In this document: one piece after another, positions 22,992 to 35,272 of the stretch | How the letters are laid out: each line of letters begins with the position of its first letter | Numbering within the stretch: the first letter of the stretch is position 1 | Source of the DNA: Serpula lacrymans var. lacrymans S7.9 | Lineage: Eukaryota > Basidiomycota > Agaricomycetes > Boletales > Serpulaceae | Assembly: GCF_000218685.1 (NCBI RefSeq) | Contig: NW_006763294.1 | Span: 2,541,642 to 2,605,641 of the forward strand | Direction of reading: 5' to 3' | Length of the DNA stretch: 64,000 nt | Made by a program: the position numbers and the translations under genes | Notes under the pieces: model-generated | Databases searched by the model: none | What the model was told of the DNA's origin: nothing | What the model saw: only the letters and a program-made list of their open reading frames with translations

Positions 22992-25405
22992 CTAGGGATG
23001 TTGTGGATGCCCAGTGGAATAGTCCCCAGCGTCTTGATGCTCCAGCAAGACAGGAGAGAGTATGTGGGGCGCACTAATTGGGTCAAAAGCGTAGTGGACG
23101 CCTGATGCTATCTCTAGTACCTCGTGCCTGTCTTTAAGTCAACTGATGTACTTGCTCGCACAAAATAAAAGAATTATTCACTCGCCGAGGAGATGCTTCA
23201 CCATGTCTGAACTATCCAGTGCGTCACCCACAGACCGTCGGCACAACAGGCAGATAAAACGGACCGTATCCTCGCGAAAAGTCTCGAATTTGCCTTCGAA
23301 GGCTCGGGCCCTGGTATCGTCTTCACCCTGGACGAGCGTGAACGGCGATGAAGCTGTGAAACGGTCGTGATCAAATGACCCGTGATGAATGACGGCAGCA
23401 TGATACATCTGACGCGCAAACAAGACTTCAGACCACCACCCATGTCCTAGGTATCGTTTACGTGTACTCACAGCTGTACGCCAAGTCATAACTAGATTCC
23501 GCTGTAGAACGGCGAGACACCACTCGCAACGAAGCCTTGCATCAAGCGTGTCCATCTCGTCGACGGTGGTGGTCTCCGGGTTCATATGACATGCGCGAAT
23601 GATATCAGCAGCTTCTGTAAAAGGTACGACTACCGGTTTTGCATTTTCATTTACCTGCAGAGACCAAAGGCGGCCACCCAGGGTATGTTGTGCGAGAAAT
23701 ATCGCATTCCGCGCATAAATGCTAGGCGGGTCGACAAAACGATGATAGGCCAGCACCTCCGGGTATGTCAGCATACGGTGAGAAGGGTAAAAGTTACACT
23801 GATCAGAATAAACGAAGACGGTGCTAGCGAGCCGAAGCCGTGCCAGTATCACCGAATGATCACATGGAGTGGTCAAAAGGGGAGGATACCCATATTGGGC
23901 GCGCATATAGCTCTCCACAAGTTGTCTTTCTATCCACTGGCGCCAATTTGGCACCCACAGAGGCAGGTCAGCGAATGCGGAAGCAAAATTGGATGCAGTG
24001 ATGTTAATGTGAGGATGGGATTTGATAATGGCGTCGAATGGTGAAAATACAGATACGTCGGCAACATGAGGCATCAGTTCAGAAGTGTCTCCAGCTGTAG
24101 CGGGTAGTTTCAGGTATTTCTTATATTCGGCCACCAAGACCCGACGACGAGGAGAGTAGATAGTTTCTTCATATCGAATATTCCTCAATATCAACATCCA
24201 TTCGCGAAGACGCTTGCTCAATCCAAACAGAACTGCATTGTAAAAACGATGGGTACCACAGAACACATGGAAGGTAATAGGGTGTTTACCTCGTGGTTTT
24301 ATAACTGTGGGGGGCTTTATCAGATGATGTTGAGCGACGAAATTCCAGTCGAAGTAGCCAAGTTCTGCTTTCCAGCCTTGCATCATCATCCACATCACAA
24401 CACTGAGCACAAAATAAATCGATGGATGAGGAGTGTTTTTAAAGGTCTGCACATACCCTTCCTTTCGAGCCATCGGCATATCCATCCGCCTCTCACGGTG
24501 AGTAAGACGATCCCACCGGCGACATTTCCCGGCGTGCTGCACCACCTTAGAATGTTAGGGAGATATCTGAATCTCCAAAGAACGACAGACCTTGTTGATA
24601 GAACTGGTAAGATGTCGTCGCTGTTGAATGTATATCTTGACTTCGTGTGGTTGTAACCGTGAAGTGCTTTCTTCCAGAGCAATTACATCACGAAGATGGT
24701 ACAGCCTTTCTAAAATCTCGTTCTATCAAGCTTGAAGGGACATCTACAGTCGAGGTGAATGTTATTACCTTGTCCTGTAACTTCCGTTGGTAAACAAGGG
24801 GGTTTTCCTATCAGTTTATTTGTGGCTTCGGAGAGATCGCGCTTATTTGTTAAACTACGGCACATTAATGAAAAAGATCAAAAGAAGCAAAGGTTAGTGA
24901 AAATGATTACCACAGTTCTATACACGATCCACAATATCTCGCGCGAAATTGCCAGAAAAGCGCCTGTCCTTCTTTACTGCAGTTCTGCCAGACCGATAAA
25001 AAATCTTTGAGTGATTTGAGTAAAACCCTGCACGCTACATACGCACATGACAATGTGTTTCAAAAGCAAGGCTGATGTATTTTGGTTCGTTCAAATCGGA
25101 AGGGTATTCAGGCAAACGCATGCCTGTTATCCGAAGAAGAGCAGATTTCCATATCAAGGTGGACGATTTTGACATCAAAAGCCGTCGAAAAGGTTTCGAC
25201 GTCCGTGCGAGATGAAGGAGATCGAGCGGATGCAAAAAAGGACACAGCTGCGTATACGTTGCAACATTGACGATTTAGTCATGCAGGACCAGATGGGCAT
25301 GCTTACATAAAGCAGGATATCGAGGTTTAATGTCGATATAAAGTCTCGGGAACCTTGACGACTCTTCGGAGTGTTTGTGTGGGTGCCGCCGGGTGAATGT
25401 TCCAT
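22992..25405 (-). CDS. F-box protein, paralog A
   Basis: About eleven exons; I estimate 630 residues. Exon 1 (25405-25307) ends LNLDILLY and exon 2 (from 25247) continues LCPFLHPLDLLHLARTSKPF, together an F-box that would bind Skp1 in an SCF ubiquitin ligase. A Cys block follows (NCSKEGQALFWQFRARYCGS C), then the core EETIYSPRRR and LMPHVADVSVF. The tail holds RCEWC, YHAAVIHH and ICLLCRRSVGDA. At first the gene seems to stop at 23178 (GGC GAG TGA), but GA|GTGAAT is a splice donor. A last exon at 23127-22992 reads VHYAFDPISAPHILSPVLL, as in the paralogs. Exon sizes of 74, 119, 80 and 113 bases recur in paralogs C or D. A CACGTG box lies 273 bases upstream. Confidence 0.82.
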
Positions 25406-25837
25406 TGTACTGAAGGGTCTCTCTGGGTCGTTCATCCCTGACAATTGCAGTGGCGGTTTCGGAATGGGGCAAACAGAGGTGGCTTATGTGGTGAGTGCCA
25501 TTAGATATAGGTGAGTTTACGACTAAGCGCTCGTACCTTGGGTATGGTACTCCAAACTAGAGCCAGCTTTGCATTGGAGCCCGAGTAACTCGGAAAGGAA
25601 CAGAACAGTTTGGACACTTTGGTAAAAGACTCACGTACATAACTTCAATTGCCGCGGCTGTTACAAATAAATATCACATCACGTGATTCTCTTTATAATT
25701 ATGTCACAAGCACTAAACGATCTCATATTCGACGACACTGCAGCAAACACCAGTTTTACAGTAACTGTTATCGTTTCTTGGTAAGATACGTAGAGAAGTT
25801 TTAAGACAGATGTTGCGCATCAGCCTTGTTTCAGGAT

Positions 25838-28590
25838 TTATGCTTGGCCACCTTCGGACTGATGTTGATCCGAGTCAGGAGCCTGAGCAGTGAAATCAGT
25901 AGGCCCAATATTAGCATCATTGTAGGAGCTTGAAGGCAATGAAGCGTTTGTCGTAGGATAGATCATATCCCAGCACACTGTCAAAGGCATTGGATTGGTC
26001 GAAGGTGCCGTGGGAAGAAGCTTTGGAATTTGATGCATCCACAAATCAGAAATGCCAGGTGTGGGACCAAGGAAATAGGACTGGGATGACGAGGTTTGTG
26101 GCATGAAGTGATTAGCAGGAACAACAGGACCACCAGGCGTGGGAAACATTGAAGTATAGTTTGGAAAAGGCAGGCGGCCTGGAAGGCCATTAGCAGGTGC
26201 CCTCACAGTCCCAGGCTTCAACCAAACAGGCGAGATAATGGTTGGCGCTGAATTCGGATCAGGTATATAGTGCAGCTCTCTCTTCATTTTGGCTTCTGGG
26301 ATTTGATGCCTGACAAACAAGCGGTCAATGCGGCGCTTATGTTAGATAATAATAATAATATGCTTACTCTACCTGGAGGTGAGTTACCAGCTCAGATTTT
26401 TGCATGGCGTCACCAACAGACCTACGGCATAGCTTGCATATGTGATTAATGTGATCTTCGTTGAAAACTGCCTTCGTCCTGCGGATCCTGCAATTATCCT
26501 CATACGAAAGTAATGTGAAATGTGGGTCGACGAGATGAAACTGGATGGCGTGATATATCTGAAAAAACATAGCATTAGTGTAATCACCATTACGGACGCA
26601 CAGGATACTCACAGCTGTACGCCACGGCATTACCAGCTTCTTGCCTTGCGAGACAAGGCATCCATCACAGCGAAGCCATGGATCAAAAGCGTTCATATCA
26701 TCTACGGTCGCAATTCCCGGATCCTTTCCACATGCACGAATGATATCGGCGGCTTGTTTATAGATTTCAACTATAGGGAAGCTCTTTATAGAACCATTTG
26801 AATCGCTTTTCAAACCATTCAAATTCCAAGCACGACCTCCAAGAGTTTTCTCCGCAATACATTCCGCTTTATATAAATGAGGGCGAAAGGGTTTGATAAA
26901 ATCATGGTAGGCCAACATGTCAGGATAGAGCAACATGTCCCTCTTATGGCTGTATGGCTGTGAAGGAATAAAGACGGTGCTGGCAAGCCTCAATCGCGCT
27001 AGCAGGGCTGCATGATCTTTTGAAGGTCCAGCAAAAATAGCAGAATTCAACCGGGACCGCTCGTACAATTCAGACAATTCCTTGTCAATATTTCGGCGCC
27101 ATTGTGATGCGAAAGTCGGCAGCTGGGCAAACGCGGCAGCGAAGCTGAGAGCATCAACCATGACTTCCGGAGGAGATTTGATGATATCGTCGAATGGTTG
27201 GAATGCACAAACATCGGCGACATGAGGCATGATATCGTACCCATAGTTGGTCCCCATACTACTTCGTAGATATTTCTTATACGACGCGATAAGAACTTGT
27301 CGACGAGGAGTGTAAATAGTCTCTTCAACCCGGACGTTCCTCCATCGCAGCATCCGCTCGTTTAGTCTGTTGTCTCTGATACGCTGCCCTATACACAAGA
27401 CATTTAGTTACTCGACGAGACCATGTGGCCGAAATTACAAGCGTACTCCGTGATTCTATTAATGGTATCATTTGCATGCCAACATCCTGGGTAAGCATCC
27501 CAAAGTCAAAATAATTGACCTCCGCTTCCCATCCACGGTTTATCATCCAATCTTTAGTCCTAAACAACGGACCATATCACCTTAGATAGTCAACGCAGTG
27601 ATCTGAATGCAGAGTTCTACTCACCATCCCTTTATCTCAGCCTCTGAATATTTGGGACCACAATGAAAAGAGAGGCACCACTCTTCACACAACTTCGCGT
27701 GCTACATTCAGGGTGAGAAGAAAATGAGATCAAAGCGGGATGGACAATGGGTTCGGTAGTACCTTCTCAATGACTAGAGCAAGATGGTGGCACTCTTCCA
27801 TATGTTTGTTGATATCTGGTAATGACATATTTGAGACTTTCTCCTAGAATGCGATGACGTCACGGCGGTGATATAGCGCCTCTGAAGTATGATTGAGTAT
27901 AGTTTCAGATCATCTTCTTACTCGTTACGTACTGGAGTACCTCCCGCCTTCTGTTGGTATACAGTGGAAGCCAGAGATAAGCTTGGAGACCATCTCAGGG
28001 AGCTGTTTCCCATCTAGCGTGCTGCGCTGTAATCAGTGAAAATGTGAGGATGCACAAATGGAGATTTTACTATAATTTAATGCAGGATTTACAGTATCGT
28101 GCTCGAAACTTCCAGAAGACCTTGTCAGCTGAACCGCCACAGCCCTGTTCAGCCAAAATGATTAGACAATGTAAAGACAGATATATCTACACGCATACAT
28201 GACAGTGATGTTCAAAAAGGAAGCTAGCATATTGTGGCTCGCTGAGTTCCGGTGGGCACTCGGGCATCCCTGGTAGCTGCAGATGTGCGGCTTGCCAGAT
28301 GGGAGCAGATGATTTCGACATTAGGTATCGGCGGAAAGCTTTCGATGTTCGCGAAAGATGCAAAAGGTCAAGAGGACGCAGGATGATACAGAGCTGTAGA
28401 TGAAGTAACCATAAGCGGCAATTTCAAGGACACAAGGACAGAGACCGACATAGAACAAGCTATCAAGATCCATGGCAGAAAACAAGTCTTTGGATTCCCC
28501 ACGAGCCTTCTTTGCGATGACTACGTTTAACGAATGGCCCAGCTCGTCTATAGGTCGCTTTTGTCGCGTCGTATATGGTCTCTTTGCCAT
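25838..28590 (-). CDS. F-box protein, paralog B
   Basis: Same architecture as paralog A on the same strand. The start ATG at 28590 opens MAKRPYTTRQKRP. The F-box is split by an intron with donor TAT|GTCGGT and resumes LRPLDLLHLSRTSKAFRRYL. The Cys block reads GCGGSADKVFWKFRARYCKSC. The core has EETIYTPRRQVL and MPHVADVCAFQPFDDIIKSP, and the tail RCDGC, IYHAIQFH and ICKLCRRSVGDA. The final exon (about 26309-25838) codes a Pro/Ser-rich tail (HQIPEAKMKRELHYIPDPN at its start). Probable substrate-recruiting subunit of an SCF ligase; the substrate is unknown. Exon borders between 27400 and 28200 were placed by comparison with the paralogs and are less certain. Confidence 0.8.
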
Positions 28591-29022
28591 ATTACTCGAG
28601 GTGTCCTTGCCACGCACGTTCAGCATCGGGGATAAAGGTATTCCCTCTGCTATGGCGAAAGTAAGTACTGTGTAGTAAAGTGCGTAGTGGCTCAATGCCC
28701 TGTGGAGGTTGATCCAGTCGTCAGGTAACTCGAGTTGAGGGAACTTTATAGCTTCACCTACGCAGGTCCAAGTGCTTCTGTCCACCGCTCACGTGATGTC
28801 ATACAGCTTTATGGCCACTGGCAGTTCGGATTCTGCCACCTGAAAGCCCCATTCTGGCTTGTGTCCTGTGGCTCGCCACACAGGGCTGCTCCGCCATGCC
28901 TGCCACACAATATGAGAGAAGACCTGTTGTGAAAGAGCTTTGTATCTTCCCATCCGTACGGCCCAGAGAAGGAGGCAAATCCTGATCTGGTCCCACGGAT
29001 GACTAGATATGAAGCTGGGCAA
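28591..29022. other. Gene-free stretch upstream of paralog B, with a CACGTG box
   Basis: Promoter region of F-box paralog B and 3' flank of the SET gene. CACGTGAT begins at 28790, 200 bases before the paralog B start codon. No gene seen. Confidence 0.5.
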
Positions 29023-30578
29023 CTATTCTTCTCCCATTTTTCCCCCCACAAAACTGCACCTCGAGCAAGCACATCCAAAGAACCACCACTTTCTCAAAAG
29101 CTCTCTTCGCTTCTCTCCAGCAGCGAATTCATCAATTTCTGTAGTCTGTATTTCATCACAGTCAACATATGCAATGCACAGTTCATCTCCCTCCTGAACT
29201 ACACTTGTCGTGATAAACACTAGATTGCGTGCGATGCGCTTTTTAACGACATTAGGATTGCAGCCTATGCATGAAAGATGAAAAGATATCAGAGAAGAGA
29301 ACAGTCACAAAGCTTGTCCAAGGATAATTATAACCAAGCGGGCGTTTGCTTACTGTGGTTGAAATAGCTTGCCTCTGGCCAAATCCCCCATCCGAGCATT
29401 TCTTTGGAATCCATAGTCGAGCCCTCATACTCTTTCCGCTCATCCCTCGCTTCAACACCATCGAGATAGCTACGAACACTCTGGCCTAATTCCCAGATTC
29501 CAAATGCATTTCCTGGATCGCGCGCAAGGACTGCGCGGACCATTTCTGACGTTTGCACATATGCTGCAAGGCCAGAAGTCTTCATTTGCGCCTTCCGCCC
29601 AGACGTCCCGCCCATGAAACTAAGAACATGTCTTGAACGAAGCACGTGTGCTAAAAAAACATACACTCTGAGGTGCACACCAAGGTCATATGCTCTTTCT
29701 TGAACATTCGAAAGTTCGTTGGGTTGCAGTGCAAGAAGAGAAGACCACGATGGAAAATGGATCACTGGGGGTGAAGGGATAGATAGGATTTCGGTATCGT
29801 ATGGTAAATCTTTTGAGGACGATAGTGAGAAAAGCGCTCCCGGTGCATTGATTGCCTCTTCAAAATATCGCTGAACAATTGCGCTGGCAGCCAAGCGGGC
29901 AACCTCTAGCTCCATTTCATCCAGGTCTAAATCTAGCTGGACAACAGCGCGGTCAAACCTGGATGTAAAGCCTGCGGAGTTAACGAATATATCTGCAAGG
30001 TTCCAAGCCGTGTTTAGTGTTTCTTGCGTTATATCACCTTCTGGCGATCTGGTGTGAGTAATTAGGTCGACCAAGTCCTGTAATTCTGATGTGGTACGCA
30101 ACGCATCTGATGCTGATTTTTGCTTGGGCTCAACTTCTGACTCGGACAGTGCTTTGTTACTAGACGTTCGGGATTTCGATTTCTTGATCCGCTGAGAAGC
30201 CTTATCCAATGCGATGTTCAATTCACCAAGTAATGGTCCCACACCAAGATTCCAACTGTCTTTGCATGAGTCAGTGCAGAAATACGCAGTTCCACCACCT
30301 TGGACATTGCTCTTCCCACCGCCACCATTATCGACAGTTCCGCTCACCCACCGAATGTTCCACACCATTTTCCCATCATCCCTCGCATACTTGAAACATG
30401 CTGCACATACCTCTTTTCGAAATGTGCGGTATATAACGTGTGCAAATGGAGCTGGTGCAATCAGTATTGGTGTGTCTGCAGGAATAGTGCGTGTAGCGAT
30501 GAGAGCTCGGCCAGACGTTGGTGTTTGTATCAAAATCAAGTCTGCTGCCAGTGTTGCTTGCGATGGTGAAGTCTTCAT
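29023..30578 (-). CDS. SET-domain protein with MYND-like zinc-finger insert (SMYD/Set5-6 type)
   Basis: Two exons (30578-29354 and 29264-29023) sum to 488 residues. The N-terminal SET strand reads GRALIATRTIPADTPI. A Cys-rich MYND-like insert follows (CAACFKYA, then YFCTDSCKDSW, about residues 58-110), then a long helical insert. The catalytic SET core comes late: EASYFNHSCNPNV (NHS split by the intron) and GDELCIAYVD, with a post-SET cysteine group CACSRC. This split layout is that of SMYD-type lysine methyltransferases, which move a methyl group from S-adenosylmethionine to lysines on histones or other proteins. The two exons join exactly in frame through the NHSC motif. It is divergent from the Asterix gene with 276 bases between start codons. 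Confidence 0.85.
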
Positions 30579-30854
30579 GCTGAGAAAATGCTAGACGAAT
30601 AGATAAACGGGATCGGTAGAAACTAAGTCGTGTTGCTTGGATAGAAAGTAGATAGCGTATAGTAGTGCCGAGTGACTTGTGTTTTTGTGAATCATACTCT
30701 TGTAACAAGCTTCAAGTTGATAGTGAACGTCCAATAGAACCGTGACTCAAAAAAAGACACTGGGCGTTACGCATCACGTGTAACTCTCGTCACGGAAGGT
30801 CACGCGACGTACGCCACGCCACGGTCACGGTCACCCTAACTTTTCTTCACTACG
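30579..30854. promoter_or_regulatory. Divergent SET/Asterix promoter with CACG-rich cluster
   Basis: The 276-base gap between two divergent start codons holds CACGTG at 30775-30780, then a closely packed group of GGTCACG/CCACG motifs over 30788-30835. Such clusters suggest binding of a bHLH-type or related factor shared by both genes. Confidence 0.45.
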
Positions 30855-31432
30855 ATGTCGAACGCAACCGACCCAAGAGATGCTTCACTGGAGACAAAGC
30901 TGACCCTTCCAAAAACGTGGTATGCTGATGCTAACGGTACGTTCGTTATATATGAATACGCCCGTGGTATTTGTATTTGCACGAAGTAGTCTAATTTGAA
31001 TACAATCTTTCATACTACAGATTCAATGGGGTCAATGGGGATGTTCCTTGCAGGCATGGTCCTGGTTACGCGTAACAGGTATGTATACGCCATCCTTTTT
31101 CCGACTACTTTATGCGGTTATCTGTTGATGTTATGTGTGCTTGCTCTTTGTCATTTGAAACTAAAATCTGCGTTGTGTACAGGTATCTGTCTTGGCCAGT
31201 CCTCCTACTTGCTATAAGCGGTGTGACAAATCAGCACCCACTGAGGACAAAAGATGGAGGAAACAGTCCTTGGGCTATACTCTTGTGCGCATCGTTGTTT
31301 GCCTGTTGTAGTGCAATCATTAACCAGGTGTCATATGTATCCAGCATGGCGATATTGGCGGTTATCATGTCTCATGCCCCTCTTTTTTTACTGCCTAAGC
31401 AGACTGCTAGCGGACCTGTCCCTATATTTTAG
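30855..31432 (+). CDS. Asterix-like protein (PAT complex subunit, UPF0139 family)
   Basis: Three exons (30855-30936, 31021-31078, 31183-31432) give 129 residues. The N-terminus MSNATDPRDAS resembles Asterix proteins, which begin with a short SDPRR-type segment. A Met/Gly-rich first membrane segment follows (MGSMGMFLAGMVLV), then YLSWPVLLLAISGV and two more hydrophobic segments. In animals Asterix pairs with CCDC47 as an ER intramembrane chaperone for multi-pass proteins. The C-terminus after INQ was taken as read-through; a small intron there is possible and would shorten the protein. Confidence 0.75.
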
Positions 31433-32516
31433 TAAGCAATCCGCCTGTATGTGCGGCATAAATGTTCTCTATGTTAGCCTTTATGGGTTGGTCGCAGAAC
31501 TGCGTTCGCAAGCCACTTTCCAAAGACGCGTGAATTCAATGACCTTCGCTTGTCACCCTATTACTGTACTTGCACGTTCTTCAACCATGATAAAGAAGAC
31601 TTCCATCAATTTTTTTTAAAAGTTGCACTCATTCCTATCAATGTGTGCTTTGAGATGGTGAGTGTATCTAGGCTAAGCTTCTTTTGCCCATCCTCGTAAC
31701 TTCTCTGGATCATCGTCAGGGCCTGCGGTAACTGTGTCAAGTGGTAACATTGGTTTCAGACCCATATAGTACGCACTGAGAGTCGTAAACGTGTTGTTTA
31801 CGATTGAATGAGCTTAACCCCTTCTCTCCATATGGAGGGCTCTCAAATGGTAAGCAGTAGATGACTATCGCTTGCTTGTTTTCTTTTTAGTTTTTGCGGT
31901 ACATGCGTTCCGTTTGAAGCATTCATGGCTGTCTGCACTCTTGTATTCAAGAGACACCTTCAAATCTTCCATGCCAACTCTGTCACGGTACCATACAGGA
32001 GCACCTCATACGGTGGTGAGTTTACTTACCTTCAGCGTGATCTCTACTAGAATAATGTCTTTCGCAGCGATATGCCGGCAAACAATGAAGGACAACAGGG
32101 CCTGTTTAGCGCACACCCATCAAGTGCCAATGTTTCAGTAGTGGATTCCTGCTGGTACTGTAACACCTATGGTTGTATCATTCATCGTGCAACGTCACAT
32201 CGTCACGGTATTCTCGCAAACATGTGGCTGTGGGAGCTGGGTAAACTGCAAATTCGTAACTCGGTTGCCCTTCGAAGCCAGTGAACCAATCGTAGGTTGG
32301 TGAAGGTGAGTAAACAGGTAACCGCACGTGATATATCACGCGTCACAGGTTTTTCGACTTACTACTTTAAAGTTCCGACGTGAAATCCCCTTAATTCAGC
32401 GCGCGTTAGAAGCACTGTGACATTGGGGCCATTTATTACCTTCACCCTCGTGCGTGCGTGTCCTCATTTCAGTATCGTCGTAGCAGCCCATCGTAGCTCC
32501 ATCTGCTCTCAATATC
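31433..32516. other. Gene-free 1.1 kb with a palindromic upstream site
   Basis: No coding region was recognised. Near its end, CACGTG at 32325-32330 overlaps a perfect 14-base palindrome (32327-32340, CGTGATATATCACG), 177 bases before F-box paralog C. A block around 32369-32397 (AGTTCCGAC followed by TTAATTC) is also found upstream of paralog D. Confidence 0.5.
32327..32340. promoter_or_regulatory. 14-base palindrome upstream of F-box paralog C
   Basis: CGTGATATATCACG is its own reverse complement and abuts CACGTG. A dimeric transcription-factor site is a reasonable reading. Confidence 0.4.
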
Positions 32517-35272
32517 ATGGATAGAGCACGGAAAGATACCACACAAACAGGCTTGTCGTTACATGCGCAATCATCAATGTCTAATCCGCCCCTGAAACGC
32601 CGAACTCGGAAGCGTCTAGATGATGGCGTCGACAAGCTCTGGAAACTATCCAACGTCAACAAGTCAAGGGATTCGTTTTCGGCGTTGAATTTCGACGTTA
32701 TATTCCATGCAAGTGTTTTCTATGTCTTTGATTTTGTTAAACTAATTTACTACGTGTGTAGCTTTGTACTTTTTTGCATCCAATGGACCTTCTTAATCTC
32801 GCTCGTACATCAAAGCCTTTTCGTCAGCTTTTGATGTCAAAATCATCTGCCTTCATATGGAAGTTCTCCCGCTTGCAAGTGGAAGACATGCCACAATGCC
32901 CCCCAGATCTAAACGAACCACAGTATGCAAATTTGGCGTTTGGCCTTTACTGCCAGGTAAGTAATATATGTTGTGGTAATTTGCACCCAAAAATGCTAAT
33001 CCTGATAGTGCAGAACTGTGGGAAAGTGGGCCAGTGTCTGTTTTGGCAATTTCGTGCGAGATACTGCACATCCTGTGTAAAGATATGGTAATGTTTTACA
33101 GCTTCAACTCTGTATACACCTATAGTTTACACTCTAACAGCACAACGAGCAAACGGGGGCTACCCGATATCATCTGCAGACTGATAGGGGATTCTCCATG
33201 CTTGCCTATGGTACAAGAGGGCAAATCCAGTAAGTGCCCGTTGAATGTACTGTGTATAGATTTGTATCAACGAAACGTTAGAGAAGGTTTACCACGTCTC
33301 AGATGTAACTTCTTTGAATGAGAAAATACAGGACAAGCGAGTGAGTGAAATTGACGCATTTCTGAAAGAACAACAACAGGCCACTCGTTCCATTGAGGAG
33401 GTTGGTGATATCATTTGGAATACTACTCTTATAACTGTTAACCTCTTGCTCCAGCACGCAAAGCTTTGTGAATTTTGGTACCAGTCTATCCGCGATCAAC
33501 AAGTTGCGGACATGACTGCTGCCAGGGAAAACGGGTTCGTCCACAACTCGAATATGATGCTACTGGCATTTTATTAAATTTCACATTCGTTCCCGTTAGT
33601 ATTCGATCCTGGATGATTGAGCATGGCTGGGAAGCAGAAGTAAACTATTTTACGTGGGATTTTATCGCGAAACTTCCCATTATCAGCGCACCCAAGTTAC
33701 TAACGCCACGAGGTAAGGGTTTAATATATTACTTCGAGGTTAAACGAGAGCTAACACGTGCTATATGCATGTAGCTCTCGGCACAATCAGCAAGCCTCTT
33801 AACGAATGGATGGATAATTTAAGAAACATTAGATTGGAGGAAACCGTCTACTCTCCTCGGCGCCGCATTCTAATGGAGACATATAAAGTATACTTGCGAA
33901 TGAGTCCGCAGGCTGGTGACTCGTGCGAGCTCATGCCTCATGTCGCGGACGTAGCTGCGTTCAAGCCGTTCGACGATATCATCAAATCTCCTAGTGACGT
34001 GGTTGTTAACGCGAGTACCTTTCTCGCAGCATTCCCCCAACTACCGACTTTGGTATCGAACTGGCGTCAAAAGATTGACAGAGATCTTGTAGATACTTGC
34101 ATAAATTTGCGATCTCCATATCTACCCCCAGCTCCTGCAGAAGAATATTCAAGTATATTGTCACGCTTACGTCTTGCTGTTAGTGTTTTTGCCTTTCATG
34201 ACGACGTAAATTTCTTCAGTTCACGGAGTCCACGACATATGTTGCTATACCCCGACATACTGCGATTTCGAACTTTCATCGAGCCTTGTCGCTTTTCTCA
34301 TTTTAACCATACCCCCAACGCTACCTCTATTGCTCAAAAGATAATGGGAGGCCATCCGTGGTCTGTCTGTCGCAGTGGTCGTCGTCCATCTACGGTCAAA
34401 TATTTCTCAGAAGCTGCAAGTATTATCCATGCTTGTGGTATGGATCCAAGCACTGCAACCGTCAATGATATGAATAGATTAGATCCGAGGCTGCGATGCG
34501 ACATTTGTATTGTCTCTAAACATCAAACGGTCGTTATGACATGGCGTACGGCTGTAGGGGTTGGTCTTTAAACTTCACCATACTTTGCTGAACCTATCTT
34601 CAGATTTATCATGCTATCACGACTCATGGACCTAACATGTATGGGAACTCAAGTTCCTCGCCCCATTTTACCCTGGTCCAAGGTGAAGACGAACTCCGCG
34701 TGCGGCTCATGGAGGGCAAGTTGGAGGTTTTCGATGATAATGCCATTTTTTATATATGCTATCTATGTCGGCGTTCTGTTGGCGATGCGATGAAGAAAGC
34801 TAACATGTTTTCTCACGTTCAAAACGAGTAAGTATTTTCTTTCAATGTTGGAGCACCCAGTAATCGGCTACATGACAGTCATGGGATACCCCAACAGCAA
34901 CTCAAGCAGGGCCTGCACTACGGCCCTGACTCCAACGTCGCTCCCATCATTGTTTCACCTGTGGTGCTCAACTCTTCGACAACAGTCAGGCGAATCAAGT
35001 CAGGTCCCACAGCTGCTTCTATTCTCGCCGCAATGTCACAAAGTAAGTTAACTGCGTCAATTGGTTTCATATCATTGAATATATATACAGTCCCATCAGG
35101 CACCATTTATTCACTTGCCAGCACTTCTAATACCCTACAGAACTTCTCTGTTCCGACTTCTCAGATATTTGCACCACCACCACCAAACACTCACATGACG
35201 TTGCCTCATTTTCTTAACGTTCCCGCTCACAACAATATCCACAGTGCTGGAGATAACAGCGATTCAGACTGA
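32517..35272 (+). CDS. F-box protein, paralog C
   Basis: Eleven exons (32517-32708, 32762-32956, 33014-33087, 33141-33229, 33303-33400, 33455-33534, 33600-33712, 33775-34553, 34604-34827, 34879-35042, 35091-35272) sum to 729 residues. A basic N-terminus (PPLKRRTRKR) leads to the F-box (ALNFDVIFH joined to LCTFLHPMDLLNLARTSKPF). The Cys block NCGKVGQCLFWQFRARYCTS follows, then the core EETVYSPRRR and LMPHVADVAAFKPFDDII, the tail RCDIC, IYHAITTH and ICYLCRRSVGDA, and a Ser/Pro-rich end. The first intron has a GC donor (CAT|GCAAGT). F-box proteins recruit substrates to SCF ubiquitin ligases; the core and tail are not a substrate domain I recognise (no LRR, WD40 or Kelch). Confidence 0.87.

Noticed and set aside
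23178..23182. Early stop ending F-box paralog A at HLLGE
   Set aside because: The bases are GA|GTGAAT, a splice donor at the position used in B, C and D. The exon at 23127-22992 carries the family tail, so the gene continues.
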